Part shown: one piece after another, positions 6,500-12,842 of the stretch | Numbering within the stretch: the stretch's first letter is position 1 | How the letters are laid out: every line of letters begins with the position of its first letter | Assembly (NCBI GenBank): GCA_902773395.1 | Contig: CACYEJ010000392.1 | Location: 1-12,842, forward strand | Direction: 5' to 3' | Source: an uncultured Ruminococcus sp. | Lineage (GTDB): Bacteria > Bacillota_A > Clostridia > Oscillospirales > Acutalibacteraceae | DNA length: 12,842 nt | Notes under the pieces: generated by a model | Seen by the model: only the letters and a program-made list of their open reading frames with translations | The model's database searches: none | What the model was told of the DNA's origin: nothing | Position numbers and translations under genes: made by a program

Positions 6500-6559
6500 A
6501 AAACCTATTGACAAAATAGGTTTTATCTTTTATAATTAATTCATACTTATTAAGTAGGT
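6500..6559 (+). promoter_or_regulatory. Consensus promoter with two Rrf2-type operators, upstream of metY-nifS-nifU
   Basis: A perfect TTGACA (6508-6513), a 17-base spacer and a perfect TATAAT (6531-6536) form the strongest promoter in the window. Operator 1, ACCTATTGACAAAATAGGT (6503-6521), covers the -35 box and forms a perfect inverted repeat extended to 6500-6524. Operator 2, TCATACTTATTAAGTAGGT (6541-6559), covers the likely start site and keeps the right half exactly. Binding would block RNA polymerase. The leader to metY is about 400 bases and includes the repeat at 6598-6786. No T-box or SAM-riboswitch signature was recognised in it. Confidence 0.7.
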
Positions 6560-6597
6560 TTACATTAATTCCTATTGCTTTTGTAAGATTAATTTGT

Positions 6598-6786
6598 TTA
6601 TACTCAAAATCTAAAATACCCAGCAAATCTGGTTAAACCCCTCTGTCCTGCGGACATCTCCCCTATAGGGGAGACTTTGAGTAATCGAGAACCCAAAAAC
6701 CTCCCTTAAAAGGGAGGTGGCAGTCGTAAGGCTGACGGAGGGAGCTTTTTAAGGTTGTTGCTAAATCTTAATGTTTTCGAGTATAA
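6598..6786. repeat. Palindromic repeat element with two internal hairpins in the metY leader
   Basis: The ends TTATACTC (6598-6605) and GAGTATAA (6779-6786) are exact inverted repeats. Further arms agree: CCCTCTGTC (6639-6647) pairs with GACGGAGGG (6734-6742) with one G-T pair. Two perfect hairpins lie inside, CTCCCCTATAGGGGAG (6658-6673) and CCTCCCTTAAAAGGGAGG (6700-6717). The right arm is followed by AGCTTTTT, so transcripts entering from the left could terminate here. It may be a non-autonomous mobile repeat with a TA-type target site, which is inference. Elements of this form are, as I recall, common in gut Clostridia. A related fragment lies at 12396-12417. Confidence 0.6.
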
Positions 6787-6945
6787 CAGCAGAAAGAGGT
6801 GTTGTTCCATAATGTTTTTGAAACAGTTGGAGATACTCAGACATAATTTCAGAAATGGGCGAATGTGTTGATATTAAATTTACCATTTACTTTGACTAAC
6901 AATTATTAAACTTTTTTTGAAATTTATGAAATGAGGTATTTTATT

Positions 6946-8235
6946 ATGAGCAACAAGAATTATAGATTTGAAACAATCCAATTACACGCAGGTCAAGAGC
7001 AGCCCGATCCGGCTTCGGACGCAAGAGCAGTTCCGATTTATCAAACAACTTCTTATGTGTTCAGGAACTCCGACCACGCTGCCGCTCGTTTTGCGCTCGC
7101 TGACGCAGGCAATATTTACGGCAGACTCACCAACTCCACAAACGATGTTTTTGAGAAGAGAATCGCAGCATTAGAGGGCGGTGTTGCGGCTTTGGCGGTA
7201 GCTTCGGGCGCAGCCGCTATTACTTATACTTTCCTGAATCTCGCTAAGGCAGGACAGAATATTGTAGCTGCAAAGACAATTTACGGCGGTACATATAATC
7301 TTCTTGCGCATACGCTTCCGGAGTACGGCATTACAACGACATTTGTTGACCCAGATGAAGAGGGCGCTTTTGAAAACGCTATTGACGATAACACAAGAGC
7401 TGTATTCATCGAAACTATCGGCAACCCAAACGCTACGCTGATTGACATTGAAAAGGCAGCTGCAATCGCTCACAAGAACAACATTCCGCTTGTAGTTGAT
7501 TCTACCTTTGCTACTCCGTATTTGCTCCGTCCAATTGAGCTTGGCGCAGACATTGTAGTACATTCCGCTACAAAGTTTATCGGCGGTCACGGTACATCTA
7601 TCGGCGGCGTAATCGTTGACAGCGGTAAGTTTGACTGGGAAGCAAGCGGAAAGTTCCCTTCACTGGTAGAGCCTAATCCGAGCTATCACGGCGTAAGCTT
7701 TACTAAGGCTGTCGGCGCGGCGGCTTTCGTTACAAAGATTCGCGCGATTCTTCTCCGTGACACAGGCGCCACACTGGCTCCGCTCAACGCTTGGCTCTTC
7801 CTACAGGGTCTTGAAACTTTATCTCTTCGTGTAGAACGACACGTTGAGAATACTCTTAAAGTCGTTGAATTTTTGAGCAAGCACCCACAGGTTGAGGCTG
7901 TAAATCACCCCTCGCTCCCTGAGCATCCGCATCATGCGCTTTATGAAAAATATTTCCCGAATGGCGGGGCGTCTATCTTTACATTTGACATCAAGGGCGG
8001 CGCTGATGAAGCAAAGGCATTTATCGACAAGCTGGAGATTTTCTCTCTCCTCGCTAATGTTGCTGATGTTAAGTCGCTCGTTATTCATCCGGCGTCTACA
8101 ACTCATTCTCAGCTTACAGAAGCAGAATTGCTTGAGCAGGGCATTAAGCCGAACACGATTAGACTTTCTATCGGCACGGAGCATATTGACGATATTATAG
8201 AGGATCTATCTCAGGCTTTTGATGCTGTTAAATAA
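6946..8235 (+). CDS. metY: O-acetylhomoserine sulfhydrylase (MetY-type, PLP)
   Basis: This PLP enzyme of the Cys/Met metabolism family makes homocysteine from O-acetylhomoserine and sulfide; some members also act on O-acetylserine. The 429-residue length fits the family (about 425-440). Visible features are [12 protein letters not shown] at the start, IYGRLTNST (58-66, phosphate-binding Tyr/Arg), [10 protein letters not shown] (85-94), the [10 protein letters not shown] stretch (159-168), [11 protein letters not shown] (183-193) and the PLP lysine Lys210 in [11 protein letters not shown]. The chosen ATG at 6946 has TGAGGT (6932-6937) well placed; an in-frame ATG at 6931 would overlap that site. 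It lies behind an Rrf2-controlled promoter and ahead of nifS, so sulfide fixation and sulfur mobilisation appear to be co-regulated. A hairpin follows the gene. Confidence 0.92.
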   Translation: MSNKNYRFETIQLHAGQEQPDPASDARAVPIYQTTSYVFRNSDHAAARFALADAGNIYGRLTNSTNDVFEKRIAALEGGVAALAVASGAAAITYTFLNLAKAGQNIVAAKTIYGGTYNLLAHTLPEYGITTTFVDPDEEGAFENAIDDNTRAVFIETIGNPNATLIDIEKAAAIAHKNNIPLVVDSTFATPYLLRPIELGADIVVHSATKFIGGHGTSIGGVIVDSGKFDWEASGKFPSLVEPNPSYHGVSFTKAVGAAAFVTKIRAILLRDTGATLAPLNAWLFLQGLETLSLRVERHVENTLKVVEFLSKHPQVEAVNHPSLPEHPHHALYEKYFPNGGASIFTFDIKGGADEAKAFIDKLEIFSLLANVADVKSLVIHPASTTHSQLTEAELLEQGIKPNTIRLSIGTEHIDDIIEDLSQAFDAVK

Positions 8236-8265
8236 TTCATATTTACAATTGAATTGGAAATAATA

Positions 8266-8297
8266 TTAGTGGATACATTTTCTGATGTATCCGCTAA
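8266..8297 (+). terminator. Hairpin between metY and nifS
   Basis: A 13-bp stem (8266-8278 with 8285-8297, one G-T pair) encloses a six-base loop TTTCTG. The following sequence ATATAATTT lacks a solid T-tract, so this may be a weak or partial terminator, or an RNA-processing or stabilising hairpin inside a metY-nifS-nifU transcript. A possible -10 box TATACT occurs at 8314-8319 without a convincing -35 box. Confidence 0.45.
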
Positions 8298-8368
8298 ATA
8301 TAATTTAAAAAGTTATACTAAACTAACACTCTTTCAACGAATAAGTATATATAAGAAAGGAAAAAATA

Positions 8369-9559
8369 ATGAAAGTATATGCAGATAATGCAGCTACCAC
8401 AAAGATGAGCAAAACTGCTGTCAATGCAATGCTGCCATATATGGAAAGCGTTTTCGGCAACCCCTCTTCCCTATATCGAATCGGACAGGAAGCCGCCGAA
8501 GCCGTTTACAAGGCTCGTGAAAGCATAGCTAAAAATCTGGGCTGTACCGTGAACGAGATATATTTCACATCGGGCGGAAGCGAAGCGGATAATCAGGCAA
8601 TTCGTTCAGCCGCTGAAATTGGCGCAAAAAGGAATAAGAAGCATATTATCTCAACAGCCTTTGAACATCACGCTGTTCTGCACACACTCAAAAAGCTCGA
8701 AAAAGAAGGCTTTGAGGTAACGCTGCTTGATGTTCACGAAAACGGACTTATCACACCTGAGCAGGTTGCGCAGGCAATTCGTCCCGACACATGCCTTGTC
8801 ACGATTATGTACGCAAACAACGAAATTGGCACAATTCAGCCTATCAAGGAAATTGGTGCTGTTTGCAGAGAAAAAAATGTGACATTCCATACAGACGCTG
8901 TTCAGGCAGCCGGTCATCTGCCGATTAACGTTCAGGAAGAAAATATAGATATGCTGTCGCTTTCGGCACATAAGTTTCACGGACCTAAGGGAGTCGGTGC
9001 TCTGTACGTGCGTAAAGGTGTATACATTACAAATCTGATTGAGGGCGGCGCGCAGGAGCGTGGAAAACGTGGCGGCACTGAAAACGTTCCGGGAATCGTC
9101 GGTGCGGCGGCGGCTCTTGACGAAGCTGTCGGAAAGCTCGAAGAAACTAACGCAAGACTTACTCAGCTGCGTGACAGACTGATTGAAGGTCTGCTTACTA
9201 TTCCTCATTCTATTCTCAACGGTGACAAATCCAGCAGACTTCCCGGAAATGTTAATATATGTTTTGAGGGAATCGAGGGCGAGTCACTTCTTTTGCTGCT
9301 TGATGCAAAGGGGATTAGCGCGTCTTCCGGTTCTGCTTGTACATCTGGTTCGCTCGACCCCAGCCACGTACTGCTTGCGATTGGCAGGGTGCACGATATA
9401 GCTCACGGCTCACTCAGGCTTTCTCTGAGCGATGAAAACACCGAAGAGGAAATTGAGTATATTATAAGCGAGGTTCCTAAGGTAGTGGAGTACCTAAGAA
9501 ACATGTCGCCTGTTTGGAGAGATTTACAGGAAGGAAAGAGAGAATATGTTATACAGTGA
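8369..9559 (+). CDS. nifS: Cysteine desulfurase, NifS/IscS type (group I)
   Basis: This PLP enzyme takes sulfur from cysteine as a persulfide and hands it to the scaffold protein encoded next. The 396-residue protein shows [11 protein letters not shown] (4-14), [12 protein letters not shown] (66-77), [10 protein letters not shown] (98-107, catalytic His), [15 protein letters not shown] (171-185), the PLP lysine Lys202 in [24 protein letters not shown] (234-245) and the catalytic-loop Cys324 in [17 protein letters not shown]. The long cysteine loop assigns it to group I (IscS/NifS) rather than SufS. AAAGG (8356-8360) sets the start. Its 3' end overlaps nifU by 14 bases. The order Rrf2, desulfurase, scaffold is a common Fe-S assembly locus in Clostridia; here metY is inserted, and the often-linked tRNA thiouridylase gene does not follow. 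Confidence 0.95.
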   Translation: MKVYADNAATTKMSKTAVNAMLPYMESVFGNPSSLYRIGQEAAEAVYKARESIAKNLGCTVNEIYFTSGGSEADNQAIRSAAEIGAKRNKKHIISTAFEHHAVLHTLKKLEKEGFEVTLLDVHENGLITPEQVAQAIRPDTCLVTIMYANNEIGTIQPIKEIGAVCREKNVTFHTDAVQAAGHLPINVQEENIDMLSLSAHKFHGPKGVGALYVRKGVYITNLIEGGAQERGKRGGTENVPGIVGAAAALDEAVGKLEETNARLTQLRDRLIEGLLTIPHSILNGDKSSRLPGNVNICFEGIEGESLLLLLDAKGISASSGSACTSGSLDPSHVLLAIGRVHDIAHGSLRLSLSDENTEEEIEYIISEVPKVVEYLRNMSPVWRDLQEGKREYVIQ

Positions 9560-9983
9560 AGTTGTTATGGACCACTTTATGAACCCACGAAACGTAGGCA
9601 CAATTGAAAACGCCGATGCTGTAGGCGAAGTCGGCAACGCAAAGTGCGGCGACATTATGCGTATTTATCTAAAAATAAATAATGACATTATTGAGGACGT
9701 TAAATTTGAAACATTCGGCTGCGGCTCGGCTATTGCCTCTTCGTCAATGGCTACAGAGATGATTAAAGGCAAACCTCTCTCCGAGGCTCTTAATCTTACA
9801 AACAAGGCTGTTACAGAGGCTCTTGACGGACTTCCGGCTCACAAAATTCACTGCTCCGTGCTTGCTGAGGGCGCTATTAAATCCGCTGTCAAGAACTACT
9901 ATGACAAGAACGGCATTGAATATGATAAATCTAAATTTAAGGAAGCTGACCACGAACACGACCACGAGAGTTGCAGTATTTGA
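9546..9983 (+). CDS. nifU: Fe-S cluster assembly scaffold, NifU/IscU N-terminal type
   Basis: The 145-residue protein is a scaffold on which Fe-S clusters form using sulfur from the desulfurase. It shows the family opening [20 protein letters not shown] and three conserved cluster-ligand cysteines: Cys34 in NAKCGDIM (with Asp36), Cys59 in [10 protein letters not shown] and Cys103 in [17 protein letters not shown]. It has only the IscU-like domain, not the full three-domain NifU. The C-terminal tail ([11 protein letters not shown]) is rich in His, Asp and Glu and carries an extra Cys143, which could bind metal; that is inference. The ATG at 9546 lies inside the last codons of nifS and has GGAAAG upstream, so the two are translationally coupled. 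A terminator follows at 10089. Confidence 0.93.
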   Translation: MLYSEVVMDHFMNPRNVGTIENADAVGEVGNAKCGDIMRIYLKINNDIIEDVKFETFGCGSAIASSSMATEMIKGKPLSEALNLTNKAVTEALDGLPAHKIHCSVLAEGAIKSAVKNYYDKNGIEYDKSKFKEADHEHDHESCSI

Positions 9984-10088
9984 TTTTTAGTTTGTTGCAG
10001 AGTAGGGATACTTTGTCATTATTACTATGTTAGAGTGAAAATCTTAGGTTTTATCAAATGAAACACATAATTTGGGTGTTGCCCGCTG

Positions 10089-10121
10089 CTGTCGGCAAGT
10101 TTTGGCTTGTCGGCAGTTTTT
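10089..10121 (+). terminator. Intrinsic terminator after nifU
   Basis: CTGTCGGCAAG (10089-10099) pairs with CTTGTCGGCAG (10106-10116), an 11-bp stem with two G-T pairs, around a six-base loop. TTTTT follows at 10117-10121. It ends the nifS-nifU transcript only three bases before the -35 box of the next promoter. Confidence 0.8.
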
Positions 10122-10123
10122 AT

Positions 10124-10160
10124 TTGACAAATACCGCAGCGTATGATAAAATTTTATCAT
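10124..10160 (+). promoter_or_regulatory. Promoter with an 18-bp perfect palindrome, upstream of the ygjP-like gene and aroB
   Basis: TTGACA (10124-10129) and TAAAAT (10147-10152) are 17 bases apart, with TGA directly before the -10 box (extended -10). ATGATAAAATTTTATCAT (10143-10160) is a perfect 18-bp palindrome covering the -10 box and the likely start site, an ideal operator position. The regulator is not known. The start site would fall near 10159, which excludes an upstream in-frame ATG there as the gene start. Confidence 0.65.
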
Positions 10161-10179
10161 GGATTTCAGGAGGTGCAAA

Positions 10180-11172
10180 ATGTCAAAAAGTGTTACCAGA
10201 GAAATTACTCTGAACGGTAAAAAGGTTTCCTATACTCTCGAATTCAAAAATGTAAAAAATATTAACATTCACATCACTCCCGAAAAAGGTTTTTATATCT
10301 CCGCACCGCCCAATGTTGATATAAATACTCTGGAAAAGCGGCTCAAAGTAAAAAGCAATGTCATTCTTGATGCTATCGAAAAATGTGAAAAAATTCGCAA
10401 TGGTGCAGACCCGAAAACCATGCCGAAAGCAGGTATCAATGAGCGTACCATTATTTTAAATGGGAAAAAGGTTGAATATACTCTTCAATTTAAACAGGTA
10501 AAAAAAATCACGCTCTCTATCAGCATAGACAAGGGCGTTAGAATATCTGCGCCAAACAGGGCAGCAATCGCAGATATTGAAAAGTTTATGCGCAATAATG
10601 CCGAATTCATTTTAAACTCTATAGAAAAATATAAAAAGCTTTCGGAAGAACTCCCTAAAGCAAAAAAATACATAAACGGCGAGTATATCTATTTTCTCGG
10701 TGAGAAGAAAAAATTATCAGTTGTACAATCTGCTCACAGTTTTGTGGAAATTAACGGCGATGAAATCCGTCTGTTTGTGACTGATACAGAAAACTTTGAT
10801 TTAAAGGAATTTGTGATAGACGATTTTCTGAAAAAAGAATGTGAGAAATATGTTCTAAAGCTTTGCCGTGAGCTATACCCGAAATTCAAGAAAAAGGGAA
10901 TTGCCTTTCCACAAGAAATACGTTTTAAGAAAATGATATCATGCTGGGGAAACTGCCGCCCGACTAGGAGTATTTTAACTTTCAGCACATATCTTATCCA
11001 GCTGCCGCCTAAGTGTATAGAGGCTACCGTTTGTCATGAATTCACTCACTTTTTACACAACAATCATTCAAAGGCTTTTTATGCGCAGCTCACTGAATTT
11101 ATGCCCGACTGGAAAACGTATGACCAAATAATGAAAGATTTGCAAAACGAAATTATTATCAGAAACAAATAA
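10180..11172 (+). CDS. YgjP-like zinc metallopeptidase with duplicated N-terminal domain
   Basis: The 330-residue protein ends in a YgjP/DUF45-type metalloprotease domain. HEFTH (286-290) supplies two His ligands and the catalytic Glu287, His296 in NNHSKAFY is the probable third ligand, and SCWGNCRPTRS (254-264) is a variant of the family's WGSCxxxxxG-like motif. Before it lie two tandem copies of the N-terminal strand-rich region, residues 7-72 and 88-153: ITLNGKKVSYTLEFKNVKNI and IILNGKKVEYTLQFKQVKKI, each ending with a helix that carries a SIEKYKK-like motif. Usual members have one such region and about 230-250 residues, so the first copy is an addition. AGGAGGTG (10168-10175) fixes the start at ATG 10180. 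It is 13 bases upstream of aroB and shares its promoter. No signal peptide is seen, so it should be cytoplasmic. The substrate is unknown. Confidence 0.85.
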   Translation: MSKSVTREITLNGKKVSYTLEFKNVKNINIHITPEKGFYISAPPNVDINTLEKRLKVKSNVILDAIEKCEKIRNGADPKTMPKAGINERTIILNGKKVEYTLQFKQVKKITLSISIDKGVRISAPNRAAIADIEKFMRNNAEFILNSIEKYKKLSEELPKAKKYINGEYIYFLGEKKKLSVVQSAHSFVEINGDEIRLFVTDTENFDLKEFVIDDFLKKECEKYVLKLCRELYPKFKKKGIAFPQEIRFKKMISCWGNCRPTRSILTFSTYLIQLPPKCIEATVCHEFTHFLHNNHSKAFYAQLTEFMPDWKTYDQIMKDLQNEIIIRNK

Positions 11173-11185
11173 TCGGAGGATATAT

Positions 11186-12298
11186 ATGAGTACATTTAAC
11201 GTTGAATTAAAAAAGGTTGTCAATGACAGCTATGATATCGAGGTTGGCTTTGATCTGTCGGATAAGCTTGTGGGTGATATTAAAAACGGACTTGTTGGCA
11301 ATATCAAGAAATTTGCGGTAGTTACAGACAGCATTGTGAAAGAGCTTTACGCTGAGCCAATTGCAAAGAAGCTAGCCGACTGCGGATATACAGTAAATGT
11401 TTTTACATTTGCAGCCGGAGAGAAAAGCAAGACTAGAGAAACAAAGAAGTTTGTAGAGGACAGCATGCTTGCAAAGGGCTACCGAAGAGATTGCTGCATT
11501 ATAGCAGTTGGGGGCGGTGTTGTGACAGACCTTGCCGGATTTGTTGCCGGAACATACGGCAGAGGCGTACCGTTCATTAACTTCGCAACTACGCTTCTTG
11601 CGGCGGCGGACGCCTCTGTCGGTGGAAAAACTGCTGTTGACACTCCGCTTGCAACGAATCTTATAGGTCTTTTCAATCAGCCGAAAAAGGTTTACATTGA
11701 CATTGCAGCGTGGAGAACTCTCCCCCCGCGTCAGCTTTACAGCGGCATGGCGGAAACTATCAAGCACGCTTGTCTTGCGGACAGGGAGCTTTTTGATTAT
11801 CTTAATGACAATATGGAAAAAATCTACAATGTTGAAAGTGCTGCCTGCGAGCATATTGCGGAGAGAAACTGTCAGATAAAATACAATGTCGTAATGAAAG
11901 ACGAACGTGAAAGCGGACTGCGTGAGGTGCTAAATCTGGGTCACACAGTAGGACGTGCGATTGAAACGGTTAGCGAATACAAGCTGCTGCACGGCGAAGC
12001 TGTTTCAATAGGCTTAGTCGCTGAGGTGAAGCTTTCACACAAGCTTGGCTACATGACAGAGGACGAGATGAACGCTGTAATTTCTCTTCTTGCAAAGGCA
12101 AATTTGCCGACTGCCATACCGGATTACATAGACAGAGAGGCTCTTGTGAAAAAGCTTTACACAGATAAAAAGGTTAAAAACGGTCAGCTTAGATTTGTTC
12201 TGCAAAAGGGTATTGGCGATGTTGTTCAATTTGGAGAGAACGTTTTTGCTGCACCGATTTCCGAGGAGCTTGCGAGGGAAATTATACTCAAAATCTAA
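11186..12298 (+). CDS. aroB: 3-dehydroquinate synthase AroB
   Basis: AroB converts DAHP to 3-dehydroquinate, the second step of the shikimate pathway, using NAD and a divalent metal. The 370-residue protein matches the family length. NAD-binding features are AVGGGVVTDLAGFVAGTYGR (107-126) and TTLLAAADASVGGKTAVDTP (135-154, substrate-binding Lys). The metal ligands are Glu190 in GMAETIKH, His253 in LNLGHTVGRAIE and His269 in LLHGEAVSIG. The usual GlnVal in TTLLAQVD is AlaAla here, a mild variation. GGAGG (11175-11179) precedes the ATG by six bases. It follows the metallopeptidase gene after 13 bases, so both lie in one operon, although no functional link is known. A terminator lies at 12461. 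Confidence 0.95.
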   Translation: MSTFNVELKKVVNDSYDIEVGFDLSDKLVGDIKNGLVGNIKKFAVVTDSIVKELYAEPIAKKLADCGYTVNVFTFAAGEKSKTRETKKFVEDSMLAKGYRRDCCIIAVGGGVVTDLAGFVAGTYGRGVPFINFATTLLAAADASVGGKTAVDTPLATNLIGLFNQPKKVYIDIAAWRTLPPRQLYSGMAETIKHACLADRELFDYLNDNMEKIYNVESAACEHIAERNCQIKYNVVMKDERESGLREVLNLGHTVGRAIETVSEYKLLHGEAVSIGLVAEVKLSHKLGYMTEDEMNAVISLLAKANLPTAIPDYIDREALVKKLYTDKKVKNGQLRFVLQKGIGDVVQFGENVFAAPISEELAREIILKI

Positions 12299-12395
12299 AA
12301 AAGCTAACATATTAAAAGTAATCTATACATTAATATCTTTAGATTAGAACTAAAACAGGCAAGAGCTTGCGAATTGCCGGTCTAAGAAAGATAAG

Positions 12396-12417
12396 TGCTA
12401 AATTTTAACGCTTTCGA
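12396..12417. repeat. Diverged fragment related to the repeat at 6598-6786
   Basis: Positions 12396-12417 match 6759-6780, the right end of the larger repeat, at 19 of 22 bases; all three differences are C/T transitions. It begins TGCTAAAT and ends TTTCGA in both. No second arm was found nearby, so it may be a solo relic. The rest of the aroB-downstream spacer (12299-12460) has small AT-rich hairpins and no gene. Confidence 0.4.
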
Positions 12418-12460
12418 AAAAAAATATACTTGATTGCTGATATTTTTATATAAAGAATTA

Positions 12461-12492
12461 ACCCCGATAAAGATACTATCGGGGTCTTTTTT
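12461..12492 (+). terminator. Intrinsic terminator after aroB
   Basis: ACCCCGATA (12461-12469) pairs perfectly with TATCGGGGT (12477-12485) around a seven-base loop and is followed by C and six T residues. On the minus strand the tail would be TAATTCTTTAT, so it could also end the convergent small gene at 12518-12736. Confidence 0.85.
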
Positions 12493-12517
12493 GATTTAAC
12501 TCAAAAGAATATATAAT

Positions 12518-12736
12518 TTAGAACGGAAGCTTAACTCCGAACTTGCCGGCGAGCTGCTCTGCTGCACCGCTCTTTACTTTTTCCATTACAGCATCGTATA
12601 TCTTAGCACACTCAGCCTCAGGAAGTTTTGTTTCGCTTGCTATAAACTTTACCGCATCGTCCTTGCTTTTGAGTTTCATGAGAAGCTCGGGGGAATTTTT
12701 GAGTTTTTCTACAATCTGATTCATCTGTTCGTTCAT
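12518..12736 (-). CDS. Small helical protein of unknown function
   Basis: The 72-residue protein reads as a compact all-helical, charged domain without cysteines, signal peptide or membrane segment. It starts MNEQMNQIVEKLKNSPELLM and ends with QLAGKFGVKLPF. The N-terminal KLKNSPELLMKLKSKDDAVK stretch resembles the helical leader or small DUF proteins of Clostridia (Nif11-like SPELLxxL pattern), but no double-glycine cleavage site or core peptide is present, so a RiPP precursor is unlikely. AAAGG lies ten bases before the ATG, and a TATAAT -10 box (12756-12761, minus strand) is well placed although its -35 box is poor. It converges on aroB. Codon structure and expression signals support a real gene; the function is unknown. 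Confidence 0.75.
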   Translation of the reverse strand: MNEQMNQIVEKLKNSPELLMKLKSKDDAVKFIASETKLPEAECAKIYDAVMEKVKSGAAEQLAGKFGVKLPF

Positions 12737-12794
12737 TTTAATCGTACCTTTCTTTATTATACTCGTATGCGTTAAGATTTAGCAGATTTAATGT

Positions 12795-12842
12795 CTGTTT
12801 AAAGGGACGCTTTCTGCCAAAGCGTCCCCTCTTTCAAAACAG
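12795..12842. terminator. Strong hairpin at the right edge
   Basis: GGGACGCTTT (12804-12813) pairs perfectly with AAAGCGTCCC (12819-12828) around CTGCC. Outer bases CTGTTT and AAACAG (12795-12800 and 12837-12842) also pair, so the palindrome may extend past the window. It is probably a terminator for a gene to the right on the minus strand (tail TTTAAACAG), or a short palindromic repeat. Confidence 0.5.

Noticed and set aside
6787..6875. Possible gene remnant right of the repeat (frame with VLFHNVFETVGDTQT)
   Set aside because: It is short, interrupted by a stop and not recognisable; the evidence is too thin to call.
6560..6945. T-box or SAM riboswitch in the metY leader
   Set aside because: I saw neither the T-box consensus nor S-box core motifs; the structure there is explained by the palindromic repeat.
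6931..6948. Earlier ATG for metY
   Set aside because: The TGAGGT ribosome binding site lies inside the extended coding region and is correctly spaced only for ATG 6946.
10045..10055. TAGGTTTTATC identical to part of the metY promoter region
   Set aside because: The left half of the ACCTA-N9-TAGGT operator is absent, so it is probably chance.
10159..10182. Earlier ATG for the metallopeptidase
   Set aside because: It coincides with the predicted transcription start and lies before the perfect AGGAGGTG site, so ATG 10180 is preferred.
12319..12346. TAATCTA / TAGATTA hairpin after aroB
   Set aside because: It is a 7-bp AT-rich stem with a 14-base loop and no T-tail; the clear terminator is at 12461.
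1..12842. CRISPR array, tRNA or rRNA, phage or transposase genes
   Set aside because: No regularly spaced repeats, cloverleaf, rRNA motifs or recombinase-like proteins were visible on either strand.

Overview
The window reads as a chromosomal stretch of a low-GC Gram-positive anaerobe of the Clostridia, most likely the Ruminococcus / Oscillospirales group. The reasons are strong purine-rich ribosome binding sites, AT-rich spacers with near-consensus TTGACA/TATAAT promoters, T-tailed terminators, a lipobox lipoprotein with a Ser/Asp-rich linker, and an IscR-type Rrf2 regulator upstream of a NifS/NifU pair. This placement comes from gene content and style, not from a database match.

Left part (1-3205). 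A palindromic intergenic element and a possible gene remnant precede a minus-strand regulator that joins an Xre-type HTH to an AbrB-like domain. Divergent to it is an intact gene for an ABC-ATPase-like protein whose Walker A, signature and H-loop residues have all been replaced, while Walker B is kept. A 173-bp inverted-repeat element (candidate MITE, flanked by a perfect 6-bp direct repeat) lies between this gene and an exported SGNH/GDSL-hydrolase lipoprotein.

Middle (3206-9983). nadB and nadC overlap and end at a strong terminator. They supply two of the three de novo steps from aspartate to nicotinate mononucleotide; nadA is not here. Next is an IscR-like Rrf2 regulator, then metY (O-acetylhomoserine sulfhydrylase), nifS (cysteine desulfurase) and nifU (Fe-S scaffold). 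The same 19-bp operator pattern, ACCTA-N9-TAGGT, occurs on the Rrf2 promoter and, twice, around a perfect TTGACA-17-TATAAT promoter ahead of metY. The Rrf2 protein therefore probably controls itself and a sulfur-assimilation / Fe-S assembly unit. A 189-bp palindromic repeat sits in the metY leader and could attenuate it.

Right part (9984-12842). A promoter overlapped by an 18-bp perfect palindrome drives a YgjP-like zinc metallopeptidase whose N-terminal domain is duplicated in tandem, closely followed by aroB (3-dehydroquinate synthase). A terminator, a convergent small helical protein of unknown function, and another hairpin close the window.

No tRNA, rRNA, CRISPR array, transposase or phage gene was seen. 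The most unusual items are the degenerate ABC protein, the MITE with its target duplication, the Rrf2 operator set, and the duplicated-domain YgjP protein.
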